DNA from: Bdellovibrionales bacterium
GTDB taxonomy: Bacteria > Bdellovibrionota > Bdellovibrionia > Bdellovibrionales > JAKFYE01
NCBI GenBank assembly: GCA_021731045.1
Contig: JAKFYE010000009.1
Location: forward strand, 1-64,000
DNA length: 64,000 bases
Reading direction: 5' to 3'
Below, in pieces: positions 24,909-34,681 of the stretch (its first letter is position 1; each line of letters starts with the position of its first letter). Below the pieces are notes generated by a model. That model saw nothing but the letters and a program-made list of their open reading frames with translations, had not been told where the DNA came from and made no database searches. The position numbers and the translations under genes are program-made.

Positions 24909-26417
24909 TTAGCTCCTCATCGCATCGTTGCGTGCTTGGGCTTTCCATAGCGAAGTTAAATTTAAATCCCAAATCCCGCGGGCTTTTCGATCATTATAGG
25001 CCTCGATCGCAGCCGAAATTAAAAATACGCGATCGTCTACAAATCGGAAGAGATCTTTGTATCCAGTAAAGTCTTTTTCTAAAAACTGTGTCGTGTAAGA
25101 ACCATCTAAAAACTTTGGCTCTTCAAGAATAGATTTGTGAAGCACGATATTCGTTTTAATTCCGGTTAACGAGTACTCATCGAGAGCACGACGAAGGCGT
25201 CGAATGGCTTCTTTGCGCGAGTGTCCCCACGCAATTAGTTTTGCCACCATCGGATCATAGTGAATCGGTACAACCGAGTTTGGATATGCGCATGAGTCCA
25301 CGCGAATAAATGGCCCTTGAGGATTTCGACAACGGCGAATGAGCCCCGGGCTCGGCATAAACGTATAAGGATCTTCGGCGCAAATCCGCGCCTGAATCGC
25401 ATGCCCGCGTTGAACAACGTCTGATTGTTTAAAGCCCAACGGCTTTCCAGCGGCGACTAAAATTTGTTCTTGAACCAAGTCAATGCCTGTCACCATTTCG
25501 GTCACGGGATGTTCCACCTGAAGGCGTGTGTTCATCTCCATAAAAAAGAAGTCTTTGGTCACGCCATCAAAAATAAACTCGAATGTGCCAGCAGAATAAT
25601 AATTAATGGCCTTGGCCGCTTTCACCGCGATGTCGCCCATTTTTTGTCGAACTTCTGGCGGGACAGACGGCGACGGCGACTCTTCGATAATTTTTTGATG
25701 CCGTCTTTGAATCGAACATTCACGTTCATAAAGATGAACGACGTTTCCGTGCATGTCGCCGAACACCTGAATTTCGATGTGTTTCGGGTTTGAAATAAAT
25801 CTTTCGACATATACGCGATCATCGCTAAAAAAGTTTCGCGCTTCGTTTCGGGCGCTGGTGTAGTAGCGCTCAAGCTCGCCCATTTCGCGAACCAAGCGCA
25901 TGCCTTTTCCTCCGCCACCGGCAGAGGCTTTGATCATCACGGGTAGTTTAATTTTTTCAACCACGGCGCGAACTTCATCTAAAGTTTCGAGTGCGCCGTC
26001 GCTTCCTGGGACTGTTGGAACCCCGGCTTTTTTCATGATATCGCGCGCTTGAAGTTTGTCGCCCATAAGACTGATCGCCTTGGTAGAAGGCCCGATAAAA
26101 ACAAGACCCTCCTTTTCACAAAGTTCAGCAAAGTCTTCGTTCTCACTCAAAAAGCCGTAGCCGGGATGAATCGCCTCAGCGCCTGATTTTTTTGCAACTG
26201 CAATAATTTTTTCCATGCAGAGATAGCTTTCGCGAGAAGGGGCGGGCCCAATCTCATACGCCTCATCTGCTAAAATAACGTGAAGACTATTGCGATCAGC
26301 TTCGGAGTAAACCGCGACTGATTGTATTTGCAAATCGCGACACGCACGAATAACTCTCACCGCGATCTCGCCTCGGTTTGCAATTAGAATTTTTTTAAAC
26401 ATTCTCTGTGTAACCAT
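24909..26417 (-). CDS. Biotin carboxylase subunit of acyl-CoA (propionyl-CoA) carboxylase
   Basis: A 502-residue ATP-grasp enzyme that carboxylates biotin. Motifs are the start KKILIANRGEIAVRVIRACR, the glycine loop ASAGGGGKGMR, and the catalytic region EMNTRLQVEHPVTE. It could also be an AccC of fatty acid synthesis, but its place between a PccB-type transferase and methylmalonyl-CoA mutase points to propionyl-CoA. The ATG at 26417 has AGAGGA upstream; a second ATG five codons later is possible. Confidence 0.92.
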   Translation of the reverse strand: MVTQRMFKKILIANRGEIAVRVIRACRDLQIQSVAVYSEADRNSLHVILADEAYEIGPAPSRESYLCMEKIIAVAKKSGAEAIHPGYGFLSENEDFAELCEKEGLVFIGPSTKAISLMGDKLQARDIMKKAGVPTVPGSDGALETLDEVRAVVEKIKLPVMIKASAGGGGKGMRLVREMGELERYYTSARNEARNFFSDDRVYVERFISNPKHIEIQVFGDMHGNVVHLYERECSIQRRHQKIIEESPSPSVPPEVRQKMGDIAVKAAKAINYYSAGTFEFIFDGVTKDFFFMEMNTRLQVEHPVTEMVTGIDLVQEQILVAAGKPLGFKQSDVVQRGHAIQARICAEDPYTFMPSPGLIRRCRNPQGPFIRVDSCAYPNSVVPIHYDPMVAKLIAWGHSRKEAIRRLRRALDEYSLTGIKTNIVLHKSILEEPKFLDGSYTTQFLEKDFTGYKDLFRFVDDRVFLISAAIEAYNDRKARGIWDLNLTSLWKAQARNDAMRS

Positions 26418-26432
26418 TCGGGTTCCTCTAAA

Positions 26433-27989
26433 TTAAAGCGGAATATTGCCGTGTTTTTTGCGTGGATTTGTATCGCGCTTATTTTTAAGCATCTCAAGCG
26501 AATCCACAATGCGCTTGCGAGTCATCGCGGGTTCGATGACTTCATCTATGTAGCCCAGCTCTGCGGCTAAATACGGATTGTTAAATTTATCTTCGTAATC
26601 CTGAGTTAGGCGCACGCGTTCGGCCTGTGGGTCTTTTGCCTTCTTGATTTCTTCTCTAAAAATAATATTCACCGCGCCTTCGGCTCCCATTACCGCGATC
26701 TGTGCCGTCGGCCAAGCGAGGTTGACGTCAGAGCGCAAATGCTTAGAGGCCATAACGTCGTAAGCGCCACCGTAAGCCTTTCGTGTAATGATCGTAATTT
26801 TAGGAACTGTGGCTTCGGCATATGCGTACAAAAGTTTTGCACCATGAGTAATGATGCCGTTCCACTCTTGATCCACACCGGGTAAAAATCCGGGAACGTC
26901 CACAAATGTGACGATGGGAATGTTAAACGCATCACAAAAGCGCACAAAGCGTGCGGCTTTAATGCTAGCCGGAATATTTAAACAGCCAGCAAGAACTTGC
27001 GGTTGGTTTGCGACAATCCCAACACTACGCCCATTGTAACGAGCAAATCCGACAACGACGTTCTCGGCGTAATGTTGGTGAACTTCTAAAAAGTAACCTT
27101 CATCGACGGTGAGTTTAATAACGTCTTTAATGTTGTAAGGCTTTTTAGGATTTGGAGGAACAATCTCGTTGAGCTCAGCTTCTGCGCGATCCGGAGAATC
27201 TTTCGTAGGTAAAACCGGAGAGTCATCAATATTGTTGCTCGGAAAAAAGTTTAAAAGCTCGCGAATCAAAAGCAAACAGTGCTTGTCGTTGTCTCCAACA
27301 AAATGAGCGACGCCTGATTTTTTTGCGTGAGTGATTGCGCCGCCCAGAGCCTCTTTGGTAACGTCTTCATGAGTGACTGTTTTAACAACATCAGGTCCCG
27401 TGACAAACATGTAGCTGGTGTCTTTCACCATAAAAATAAAATCAGTAATACTTGGAGAGTACACGGCGCCACCGGCACATGGGCCCATGATCGCGCTGAT
27501 TTGCGGAACAACTCCTGACGCCATAGTGTTACGTAAAAAGATATCCGCATAACCCCCAAGAGCCTCTACACCTTCTTGTATTCGCGCGCCACCGGAGTCG
27601 TTAAGACCGATCATTGGGGCGCCGTTCTTCATCGCAAGTTCTAAAACCTTACAAATCTTTTTTGCCTGCGTGCTCGAGAGACTCCCACCAAAAACGGTAA
27701 AGTCTTGAGAATAAACATAAACAAGTTTGCCGTTGATACGGCCGTAACCTGTGATGACACCGTCACCGAGAACTTTCTTTTTTTCCATTCCAAAATTGCC
27801 GCATCGATGAGTCATAAAACGATCCATCTCGACAAAACTTCCCGGATCTAAAAGAACGTCTAAACGTTCGCGTGCGGTAAGGCGCGTGCCTTCTTTGTGT
27901 TTGGCAAGACGATCAGATCCGCCGCCGATAAGCGCCTCTTCATTTTTTCTTTCTAAAATAAGTTGAAGTGATTCGTTCGTAATTTCCAT
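26433..27989 (-). CDS. Propionyl-CoA carboxylase beta (carboxyltransferase) subunit
   Basis: A 518-residue carboxyltransferase of the PccB type with two crotonase-like halves. Family stretches include [53 protein letters not shown] and the second-half acyl-CoA loop with VPGFLPG. It moves the carboxyl group from biotin to propionyl-CoA. The ATG at 27989 is the natural start, 17 bases after asnS with AGGGGAG upstream; the longer frame reaches into asnS. It is the first gene of the methylmalonyl module. Confidence 0.93.
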   Translation of the reverse strand: MEITNESLQLILERKNEEALIGGGSDRLAKHKEGTRLTARERLDVLLDPGSFVEMDRFMTHRCGNFGMEKKKVLGDGVITGYGRINGKLVYVYSQDFTVFGGSLSSTQAKKICKVLELAMKNGAPMIGLNDSGGARIQEGVEALGGYADIFLRNTMASGVVPQISAIMGPCAGGAVYSPSITDFIFMVKDTSYMFVTGPDVVKTVTHEDVTKEALGGAITHAKKSGVAHFVGDNDKHCLLLIRELLNFFPSNNIDDSPVLPTKDSPDRAEAELNEIVPPNPKKPYNIKDVIKLTVDEGYFLEVHQHYAENVVVGFARYNGRSVGIVANQPQVLAGCLNIPASIKAARFVRFCDAFNIPIVTFVDVPGFLPGVDQEWNGIITHGAKLLYAYAEATVPKITIITRKAYGGAYDVMASKHLRSDVNLAWPTAQIAVMGAEGAVNIIFREEIKKAKDPQAERVRLTQDYEDKFNNPYLAAELGYIDEVIEPAMTRKRIVDSLEMLKNKRDTNPRKKHGNIPL

Positions 27990-28006
27990 TTTCAGCTGTG
28001 CTCCCC

Positions 28007-29296
28007 TTATGGATACATTCGCCCGTACATGCGTGGGAATGGAATGGTTTCGCGAATGTGTGGTAGACCACAAATCCAAGCCACTGTTCGCTCAAGACCC
28101 AATCCAAATCCTGCAGATTGAAATGCCCCGTATCTTCTTAAATCTAAATACCATTCAAAAAATTCTTGTTTAAGACCATGTTCTTTTAAACGCTCAAGTA
28201 ATAAATCTAAATTGTCTTCACGTTGGCCGCCGCCGATCACTTCGCCGTAACCTTCGGTTGCCAAAAGATCGCAGCCCATGGCGCTCTCCGGCTCTTTCGG
28301 ATCGCGTTTCATGTAAAACGCTTTGATCGCGGACGGGTAGTGGTGAACAAAAACAGGCTTGTCAAATTTTGAGCTAATAATAGTTTCGTCTGGTGCGCCA
28401 AAGTCATCGCCGATTATAAACTCAGGATTTTCTTTTTTAATAATCTCTGCGGCTTCTTTGTAGTGGAGACGGGGGAATGGCGTTTTAATCGGTTTTAATT
28501 TTTCAACATCTCGCTCGAGAACTTTTAGCTCATCCGCGCGATTCGTAAGAACTCGCTGAACAATGTATTCCACAAACTGCTCGGCTAAATCCATGTTGTC
28601 GTACATATCATTAAACGCGACTTCAGGTTCGACCATCCAAAACTCAATCAAATGCCTGCGAGTTTTCGATTTTTCTGCGCGAAAGGTGGGCCCAAAACAA
28701 TACACTTTTCCGTGAGCCGCGGCACAGGCTTCAGCATAAAGCTGACCACTTTGCGAGAGATACGCTTTGTCATCAAAGTATTGAGTTTCAAAAAGCGTGG
28801 ATGTGCCCTCGCATGCGTTCGGCGTAAATATTGGGGCGTCCATCAAAGTAAATCCACGGCCATCAAAAAAACTACGAATCGCACTGATAATTTCAGAACG
28901 GACGCGCATAATCGCGTGCTGATTCTTTGAGCGCAACCAGAGATGGCGTTGGCTCATTAAAAAATCAGTGCCGTGCTCTTTTGGTGTGATCGGATAATTT
29001 TCTGTAATGTGTTTGATTTCTAAATTTTTTGCGCCGAGCTCGTAACCACCCGGACTGCGTGGTTCTGCGCGCACAACTCCGGTAACGTAAACGGTAGACT
29101 CTTGCGTGAGTTTTTCAAATTCTGTAAAAGACGACTCATCACATTCACCGCGAAAAAAAATACATTGGCAAAAACCTGTTCCGTCACGAACTTGTAAGAA
29201 CTTTACTTTGCCGCTTGAGCGCGTGTTATAAACCCAACCGCGAAGCTCAACGGTTTGGCCCACGTATTTTGATAAATCTGATATATAAACTCGCAT
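28007..29296 (-). CDS. asnS: Asparaginyl-tRNA synthetase
   Basis: A 429-residue class II aminoacyl-tRNA synthetase. The N-terminal OB-fold anticodon domain (about 1-110) is followed by the catalytic core. Motif 2 is visible in [20 protein letters not shown] and motif 3 in [20 protein letters not shown]. The sequence fits AsnRS better than AspRS: it is shorter and lacks the bacterial AspRS insertion. It is the first gene of the minus-strand transcript leading into the propionyl-CoA carboxylase genes. The ribosome binding site is weak (AAGAAAG). Confidence 0.95.
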   Translation of the reverse strand: MRVYISDLSKYVGQTVELRGWVYNTRSSGKVKFLQVRDGTGFCQCIFFRGECDESSFTEFEKLTQESTVYVTGVVRAEPRSPGGYELGAKNLEIKHITENYPITPKEHGTDFLMSQRHLWLRSKNQHAIMRVRSEIISAIRSFFDGRGFTLMDAPIFTPNACEGTSTLFETQYFDDKAYLSQSGQLYAEACAAAHGKVYCFGPTFRAEKSKTRRHLIEFWMVEPEVAFNDMYDNMDLAEQFVEYIVQRVLTNRADELKVLERDVEKLKPIKTPFPRLHYKEAAEIIKKENPEFIIGDDFGAPDETIISSKFDKPVFVHHYPSAIKAFYMKRDPKEPESAMGCDLLATEGYGEVIGGGQREDNLDLLLERLKEHGLKQEFFEWYLDLRRYGAFQSAGFGLGLERTVAWICGLPHIRETIPFPRMYGRMYP

Positions 29297-29353
29297 AGTT
29301 TTTCTTTCTTACTAGCTTGAGCTAACTACTTGTGATTGAATGATTTTTCTATC

Positions 29354-30586
29354 ATGCAAGATAAAGCTCACGCATCCGAAAACACAGGTCGCCGCGACAC
29401 AGTAGACGCGGCGCAATTCACAGATGTTTCACAAGTCTGCTGGATACGTGTCGGTGCACTTGGCGACTTGCTTGTTGCGCTTGCGGCGCTCGAAGAAACA
29501 CTTCTTAAATTTCCGAATGCACACGTGTGGGTGATGGGCCCGTCGCTCTGGTTGCAAATTTTAAAACCCGCACTTTGGCCACGCATTAACGGTATCCTCG
29601 TTGTTGGAAACAATAATACCGTCACGCTTTATAAACCCGAATGGGAGCGGTGGGAAAAGGCGTCGACACCGCAAAAACTTTCGGTGTTTTTTAAAAAGTG
29701 TCAGGCAACGGTCAATCATCGCGTCGAATCGTATCGCTATGCTTTGGGTCCTTTCTTTGCGCGTGTGCGCTACCGATTTGGCACATGTCCTCCATTAATG
29801 AAATGGCTGTACACGCATTGGTCACCATGGCTCGGCAAAGACCCCATCGTTCACGAGCGCGATCGCCACTTGCTTTTACTCGAAGCGCCACGCACGCAAA
29901 TTTTTAAATTTGAGCCGACACAAAAAAATCGCGATCTTTTAAAATGGAATCAAACGGGAGTTTTAAAAACTAAGCCCAACAAGTATCTGGTTGTTCACCC
30001 CAAGCAAAACCCAAAAACATTGGCTTATAAATGGCGAGACAAATCCTTGCCGCAAATTTTAGAACCTAACCCGGCATTGCTTTCAACGTTAAAACTAGAG
30101 AATAAAAAATATTGGGTCGTGAATCCGACTTCGAGTCGTTGGGAAAAAGCCTGGGCTCAAGAAAAATTTCGAGATTGGTGCGCAGAGATTTTACCTTTAG
30201 CCCAATCTAAAGGCCGAGAGGTGATTGTTGTTGGCTCGGCGAACGAAACCGAGTGGCTCGAATTTGTTGCAGATAAAAAATTTCGCGTGATTCAACCTGC
30301 AAACATTGAAGCGCTCACAAATCTCATCGCGTGCGCGGAACTTGTCGTGACGAATACAAGCTCCGTTCAATTTATTGCGGCTACAACTAAAACTCCAACG
30401 CTAGTTTTAATGGGCCGAACGTTTCCCGCGCGCTGGGGCCCGCTCGGCAAACGCGACCATTTTATCGCGGGCCGCGTCCCCTCAGATTTTCGCGGCGGTA
30501 TCTTTCAAGAAGATTTCGCCGGCTACGACTCCATCTCCGTCCTCGAACTCAAAGACGAATTCCAAAAATTCCTCCAATCCCTCTAG
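29354..30586 (+). CDS. Glycosyltransferase family 9 (heptosyltransferase-like) protein
   Basis: A roughly 410-residue GT-B enzyme. The N-terminal fold begins at VCWIRVGALGDLLVALAALE (heptosyltransferase-like start), and the C-terminal nucleotide-sugar part includes VVNPTSSRWEKAWAQEKFRD and VTNTSSVQFIAATTKTPT. It likely adds a heptose or another sugar to lipopolysaccharide core at the inner face of the inner membrane; the acceptor is unknown. The start is uncertain: ATG at 29354 or TTG at 29336, neither with a good ribosome binding site. It is divergent from asnS and stands alone. The last 30 codons are unusually rich in C-ending codons. Confidence 0.82.
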   Translation: MQDKAHASENTGRRDTVDAAQFTDVSQVCWIRVGALGDLLVALAALEETLLKFPNAHVWVMGPSLWLQILKPALWPRINGILVVGNNNTVTLYKPEWERWEKASTPQKLSVFFKKCQATVNHRVESYRYALGPFFARVRYRFGTCPPLMKWLYTHWSPWLGKDPIVHERDRHLLLLEAPRTQIFKFEPTQKNRDLLKWNQTGVLKTKPNKYLVVHPKQNPKTLAYKWRDKSLPQILEPNPALLSTLKLENKKYWVVNPTSSRWEKAWAQEKFRDWCAEILPLAQSKGREVIVVGSANETEWLEFVADKKFRVIQPANIEALTNLIACAELVVTNTSSVQFIAATTKTPTLVLMGRTFPARWGPLGKRDHFIAGRVPSDFRGGIFQEDFAGYDSISVLELKDEFQKFLQSL

Positions 30587-30602
30587 GTACAGAGCCGACC
30601 TT

Positions 30603-31439
30603 TTAGAAGATGAGGCCGGCGGTGAGTCCGAGAAGGTTGGATGTGGACGCTGGGCGGTTATAGGAAACGTTGGTCGCAAGTGAAACTGAGTCTGAGGCCT
30701 CGAGATTCCAATATTGGTAGTAGGCTTGAAAAAACGCGCTCATGTTTTCTGATAAGACGAGTAAATCTTGCGCTGACACTCTAAGGCCGTAACCATTAGA
30801 GATTTTATTTGTGACATCGGGGAGCGCCGCATCTACGTGACTCAAGCGACTTTCAACACTACCGAAGTTTAAATAATCATATTCGGCTGCGAGTATGATC
30901 ATGTTCTTTTCTGACAGATCTTTTCGAAACTCTAATCCCGCAACGGTATAAAGACGAGTGTGTGTGCGCCCGTATCCGCCCTCGGTTTGAACTTTGTTTT
31001 GCCAAGAGGCGCCTGCGAACCCTAAGAAAGGGCGAAAACTGCCGACGGGTTCGTCTATAGCATAAGAGGCTAGAAATTTTAGTGAGCCAAGCGCATCGTT
31101 CGAGCGAGCCGTCACATTTTCGCCGCGTGTGGTTTGGCCTTTAAAATCTGTGGGGCCCGCTAAATATTCAAGCTCTGCGGATACAAGCAACGGGTCCCGG
31201 TAAAAGCGAAACGAGGATTTTGCAATAAATCCTTGAAGGCTTCCGGTTTGTGAGGGACGGTCGTTTTCATATGTATCGAAATATCCATGCAGCGCTCCGA
31301 TTTGAAAAAACTTATCGTCGTGAAAGCGCGAGGTCTTAGCAACTACAGGAGCCGATGTTTGGGACTCTGAATTTGTAGGTTCGTCTGCGAAAGCAGAAAA
31401 AGTCAGCAATAGCGTTAATATAAAATATTTTAAGCTCAT
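30603..31439 (-). CDS. Putative outer membrane beta-barrel protein
   Basis: A 278-residue exported protein with a signal peptide (cleavage near SAFADEP). The mature part has alternating hydrophobic and aromatic residues (SLKFLASYAI, MIILAAEYDYLNFG) and ends in LLGLTAGLIF, a terminal phenylalanine as in barrel proteins recognised by the Bam complex. No specific family is recognised. Its ATG overlaps the stop of the upstream lipoprotein gene by four bases (ATGA), so the two are co-translated and may work together in the outer membrane. Confidence 0.7.
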   Translation of the reverse strand: MSLKYFILTLLLTFSAFADEPTNSESQTSAPVVAKTSRFHDDKFFQIGALHGYFDTYENDRPSQTGSLQGFIAKSSFRFYRDPLLVSAELEYLAGPTDFKGQTTRGENVTARSNDALGSLKFLASYAIDEPVGSFRPFLGFAGASWQNKVQTEGGYGRTHTRLYTVAGLEFRKDLSEKNMIILAAEYDYLNFGSVESRLSHVDAALPDVTNKISNGYGLRVSAQDLLVLSENMSAFFQAYYQYWNLEASDSVSLATNVSYNRPASTSNLLGLTAGLIF

Positions 31440-32086
31440 CGGATTAAATCCTTTCCAAAGTCGACCTCAAGAATTTTTGCCGGCACTATTTTTTGTACGC
31501 GGTCCAAAGAGTCATATAAAGACTCATATTCAATAAAATTTCCGTTGGCACATTTGGCTTTTCGCTCAATCGTCGTATCGAGAACTTTGCTATAGAAAGC
31601 TAAAATTGTACGGTCGCCCTCCTCTTGAATATGCCAATCGGTGCAGTTGCTCTGAGAATCTCGGTGCCAACATAAAAGATATTTGTAATGAATGGTGTTT
31701 GCACCTTTTTCGAGACGGAGTGTGCCTGTGCGATTAAATCCCGAGACATAAAGTTTTTGTTTAACGGCGTCGCCTTCAAAAAGAGAGTCGCTAATGTTGG
31801 TTGTCGTACTGCCATTATTGAGATTTTGAAATTCGCCGCGATCAATTTTAATATTCGCAACCGAAAGCAAACTCACGGCCTTTTGATTGCCCTCATATTC
31901 GACGTTTTCAGTTCGTATAACGTTGTTATTACAATCTAAATATTTTTGTTGGCGAACTTGTACAATAGTTTCAGCCACGATGGTGCAGTCATAGCCGTTG
32001 CAGCGCTTAGGGCCCATGTCTTGTGGGCCACCACAGCCCAAACCCGACAGAACCAGTAGCGAAAGAAAAAACAATGTTTTTTTCAT
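31436..32086 (-). CDS. Hypothetical lipoprotein
   Basis: A 216-residue lipoprotein with a signal peptide ending in LSGLGC (Cys18 lipidated). The mature part has six further cysteines, in CNGYDC, YLDCNN, LLCWH, NCTDW and AKCANG, which suggests disulfide bonds in the periplasm. I do not recognise the family. AGGAGTG precedes the ATG. It overlaps the barrel-protein gene by four bases. The 237 bases upstream (32087-32323) hold no gene; a short GCGTG-GTAA-CACGC hairpin lies near 32285. Confidence 0.7.
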   Translation of the reverse strand: MKKTLFFLSLLVLSGLGCGGPQDMGPKRCNGYDCTIVAETIVQVRQQKYLDCNNNVIRTENVEYEGNQKAVSLLSVANIKIDRGEFQNLNNGSTTTNISDSLFEGDAVKQKLYVSGFNRTGTLRLEKGANTIHYKYLLCWHRDSQSNCTDWHIQEEGDRTILAFYSKVLDTTIERKAKCANGNFIEYESLYDSLDRVQKIVPAKILEVDFGKDLIR

Positions 32087-32323
32087 ATTTCACTCCTATA
32101 TGGGCGAAACGTAGTTCAACTTCTTATAAGAACGAAAGCAGAAATATTTAAAATTGAAATTAATAAAATGGTTGTGGGTTTTCTGCCGCGACTCGAGAGC
32201 ACGAAACAAACTCTTAACGAGGCCGATTCGATTCTAATGGGAGTTGTGCGAAAAAAACACCACACGACTAATGTTAAAACAGCCGCGTGGTAACACGCCT
32301 CGGAACGAAACTTTGAGTTACAT

Positions 32324-32977
32324 CTAAAGCTTTTCTAGAAAAATATTAAAAACGGCTAAAGGGTGAGGGTAGAGCGGAGGGTTTTTTAATTCTGCGATCA
32401 CTTGTTTTTGGTCATTCAAAGACAAACGCTGTAAAATTTTATCTTCCTCATTCAGGGCTTCACCGGCAAAGTACATCTGCGTAATGAGATCAACGTAGCC
32501 TTTACACGACACTTTATAGTGGATGTGCGGAGGTCGTATCCAATCATCGGCGGCGGGATATGCGCCCGGAACGATCGTGCGAAAACTATAAAACCCATCC
32601 GCTGTTGTGATCGACTTTCCCCAATATTGAAAATTAGGATCAAGCTCGGCGGTGTTTGTATCCGAAGGATGATTGTAGCGTCCCGAATGGCAAGCCTGCC
32701 AAATTTCTACGAGTGCCCCTCTTACAGGTTTGCAAAACTGATCTTGCACGTGACCTTCGATTAAAATCACGCGACCTTTCGGCGGTGCCATAGCGCCTTT
32801 GAATTCTATCAAGTCGGCATCCGTATCGACTTGATTTATAACGGGATAAAAAGGCCCTTCGGTTTGTGGTGGCGTATTCTGCACTTCACACGCCACTTGC
32901 GCGCGCACGAGTTGAGGCAAAACCAAAATAGACGCAGCCGAAAGCAAACTGTTTTTCAAAAGATGACGGCGATTCAT
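32324..32977 (-). CDS. Tat-exported intradiol ring-cleavage dioxygenase-like protein
   Basis: A 217-residue protein with a twin-arginine signal (NRRHLLKNSLLSAASILVLP, arginines at 3-4). The domain is the intradiol dioxygenase beta sandwich. Expected Fe(III) ligands are all present: Tyr101 (GRY), Tyr140 (GAYP), His151 and His153 (RPPHIHYKV). True catechol dioxygenases are cytoplasmic; exported members of this superfamily are common and mostly uncharacterised. The iron site suggests oxidation of a catechol-like compound in the periplasm. ATG at 32977 starts right after the stop of the SIMPL gene; a TTG upstream is less likely. Confidence 0.85.
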   Translation of the reverse strand: MNRRHLLKNSLLSAASILVLPQLVRAQVACEVQNTPPQTEGPFYPVINQVDTDADLIEFKGAMAPPKGRVILIEGHVQDQFCKPVRGALVEIWQACHSGRYNHPSDTNTAELDPNFQYWGKSITTADGFYSFRTIVPGAYPAADDWIRPPHIHYKVSCKGYVDLITQMYFAGEALNEEDKILQRLSLNDQKQVIAELKNPPLYPHPLAVFNIFLEKL

Positions 32978-32978
32978 A

Positions 32979-33716
32979 TTACGGCCCAACTTTGTAAGTA
33001 AATTGGCGCGCGATTTTTACAGAGACGTGACCTAAGCCAATTCCGCCTGTATCACCCTCAGTGTCGATGCGATCATAAAGAACTTGTCCGGAAACATCTT
33101 TTGCCGCTGTGACTTTAAGCAATTCAATGTTGGATTGACTCGTACCTTGGGTGAGCACCAAAACCTGTCGCAAAGCATTTTGTTGAGATCTTTGTAGCGC
33201 AAGATCACTCATGTCGTCCCAAGTATTGGCAAAAACCCCTGGGTTGGGTCGACCGAGACTTAAACTGAGGCGGGCCACATTCACCGCGTTTGCCGGTGGA
33301 TGAACGACGTTCAATTTTAATAAAGAATCTTGAAGGGCTGCCAAATTCTGCAAGTTATCTAACCGAAAACGAACAGTCGTTGACGATGTCCAGCTATGAT
33401 TCTCATCGCAAACAATGACGGATTGATTGTTCACGTAAATAATTTTCTGTGCCTGGGCGTTTGCGCCCGGAGAAACCTGCAACTGCTCTGGGATATTCGC
33501 TTTAAATTTATCAAGCGCGATGAGGGCTTGATCGGTGAGGTCATCGGCAGACTTTCGCGCCGCCAGAGCTGAAGTATGACACTCTGACTGAATTTGAATG
33601 TCTATATTGATAAATTCTGCGGCCTTCGTGGCGGTGCCTTCGCCGATAATTTCAAACTTACCGGCCCAGGCCGAACTGGCCACGCTTACAATAAGTACTC
33701 CTAATAAACGCTTCAT
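32979..33716 (-). CDS. SIMPL-domain (DUF541) periplasmic protein
   Basis: A 245-residue exported protein with a signal peptide ending AWA (Ala18), followed by a SIMPL/DUF541 domain (GEGTATKAAEFINIDIQIQ at the start, QFTYKV at the end). Family members such as BP26 and YggE are periplasmic or outer-membrane-associated and linked to oxidative stress or assembly of ring oligomers; the function here is unknown. AGGAG precedes the ATG. The dioxygenase gene follows after one base, so both are made together, and the LysR gene is divergent. Confidence 0.85.
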   Translation of the reverse strand: MKRLLGVLIVSVASSAWAGKFEIIGEGTATKAAEFINIDIQIQSECHTSALAARKSADDLTDQALIALDKFKANIPEQLQVSPGANAQAQKIIYVNNQSVIVCDENHSWTSSTTVRFRLDNLQNLAALQDSLLKLNVVHPPANAVNVARLSLSLGRPNPGVFANTWDDMSDLALQRSQQNALRQVLVLTQGTSQSNIELLKVTAAKDVSGQVLYDRIDTEGDTGGIGLGHVSVKIARQFTYKVGP

Positions 33717-33796
33717 ATGGTAACTCCTTTTTTTGAGAATGATCTCTCGCTCCCAGAGTTAGGCCGTTTTTCATCATAAATATAATGAAAGAAATG

Positions 33797-33808
33797 ATCA
33801 TATATGAT
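33797..33808. promoter_or_regulatory. Palindrome, possible LysR operator
   Basis: ATCATATATGAT, a perfect 12-bp palindrome, lies in the 103-base divergent region, 11 bases before the LysR ATG and 80 bases before the SIMPL gene. LysR regulators usually bind AT-rich dyads (T-N11-A) in such positions. The binding is inferred from place and symmetry only. Confidence 0.4.
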
Positions 33809-33819
33809 AACTAGAATTA

Positions 33820-34665
33820 ATGATTAATCAGTCCGATCTAAAATACTTTTTAGAGGTTTCACAAACGCTGCATTTAACTCGCGCGGCCGAGCGATTGGGC
33901 CTTACGCAACCGGCATTATCGCATGGACTTAAACGCATCGAAGCCGAACTCGGAACACAATTATTTATTCGCTCCAAAAAAGGAATGCAGCTAACGGCCT
34001 CAGGTTTAAGACTTAAGCAATCTGCTCACGAGTTGATTCAAAAATGGGAAGAAATCAAAGCGGTCAACCTCGCCGAACGTGACGAGGCCAAGGGTGTGAT
34101 TCGATTGGGTTGTCACTCGGCCGTGGCGCAATATACGTTGCCCAAAGCTTTAAGCGAATTTTTAAAAGAAAACTCGTTCGTTGAGGTTCAGCTCACACAT
34201 GGATTGTCGAGACACATGACCGAGCAGGTGGTGAGTCAGTCGTTAGATGTGGCCATCGCGGTTAATCCTATCCCTAATCCCGACTTAATTATTAAAGAGC
34301 TTTGCAAAGACGAAGTGTGTTTGTGGCGTTCAAAACACAATCGCAACGACGATGTTTTAATCTTAGAGCCCAATCTTTTGCAAACCCAAGACATCTTAAG
34401 AAAACTGAGAAAATCCAAAATCCATTTTAAACGCGTGATGGAGTCATCAAGCCTTGAGGTGATCGCCAGTCTCGTCGCTCAAGGCGTCGGCTGTGGCATC
34501 TTACCCGAGCGCGTATTACAAACCTACGAAAAATCCAAATACGAAAAAGTTGAGGGCTCCCCTCGCTTTATCGACAGCATCTGCCTCATCTACAAAAAAG
34601 AATTCCGCCAAACCAAACGCGGTCAATTGTTTCTCGAGCAACTGCAAAGTTTGAAATCAATTTAG
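33820..34665 (+). CDS. LysR-family transcriptional regulator
   Basis: A 281-residue LysR regulator. The N-terminal winged HTH (residues 3-62) has LTRAAERLGLTQPALSHGLK and the wing GTQLFIRSKKGMQLT. A two-lobed effector-binding domain follows from about residue 92 (IRLGCHSAVAQYTLP). It is divergent from the SIMPL-dioxygenase pair, the usual arrangement for a LysR protein and its target, so it probably controls those genes. No Shine-Dalgarno is visible before the ATG at 33820. Confidence 0.9.
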   Translation: MINQSDLKYFLEVSQTLHLTRAAERLGLTQPALSHGLKRIEAELGTQLFIRSKKGMQLTASGLRLKQSAHELIQKWEEIKAVNLAERDEAKGVIRLGCHSAVAQYTLPKALSEFLKENSFVEVQLTHGLSRHMTEQVVSQSLDVAIAVNPIPNPDLIIKELCKDEVCLWRSKHNRNDDVLILEPNLLQTQDILRKLRKSKIHFKRVMESSSLEVIASLVAQGVGCGILPERVLQTYEKSKYEKVEGSPRFIDSICLIYKKEFRQTKRGQLFLEQLQSLKSI

Positions 34666-34681
34666 TTTGTTCATGCGTTGG

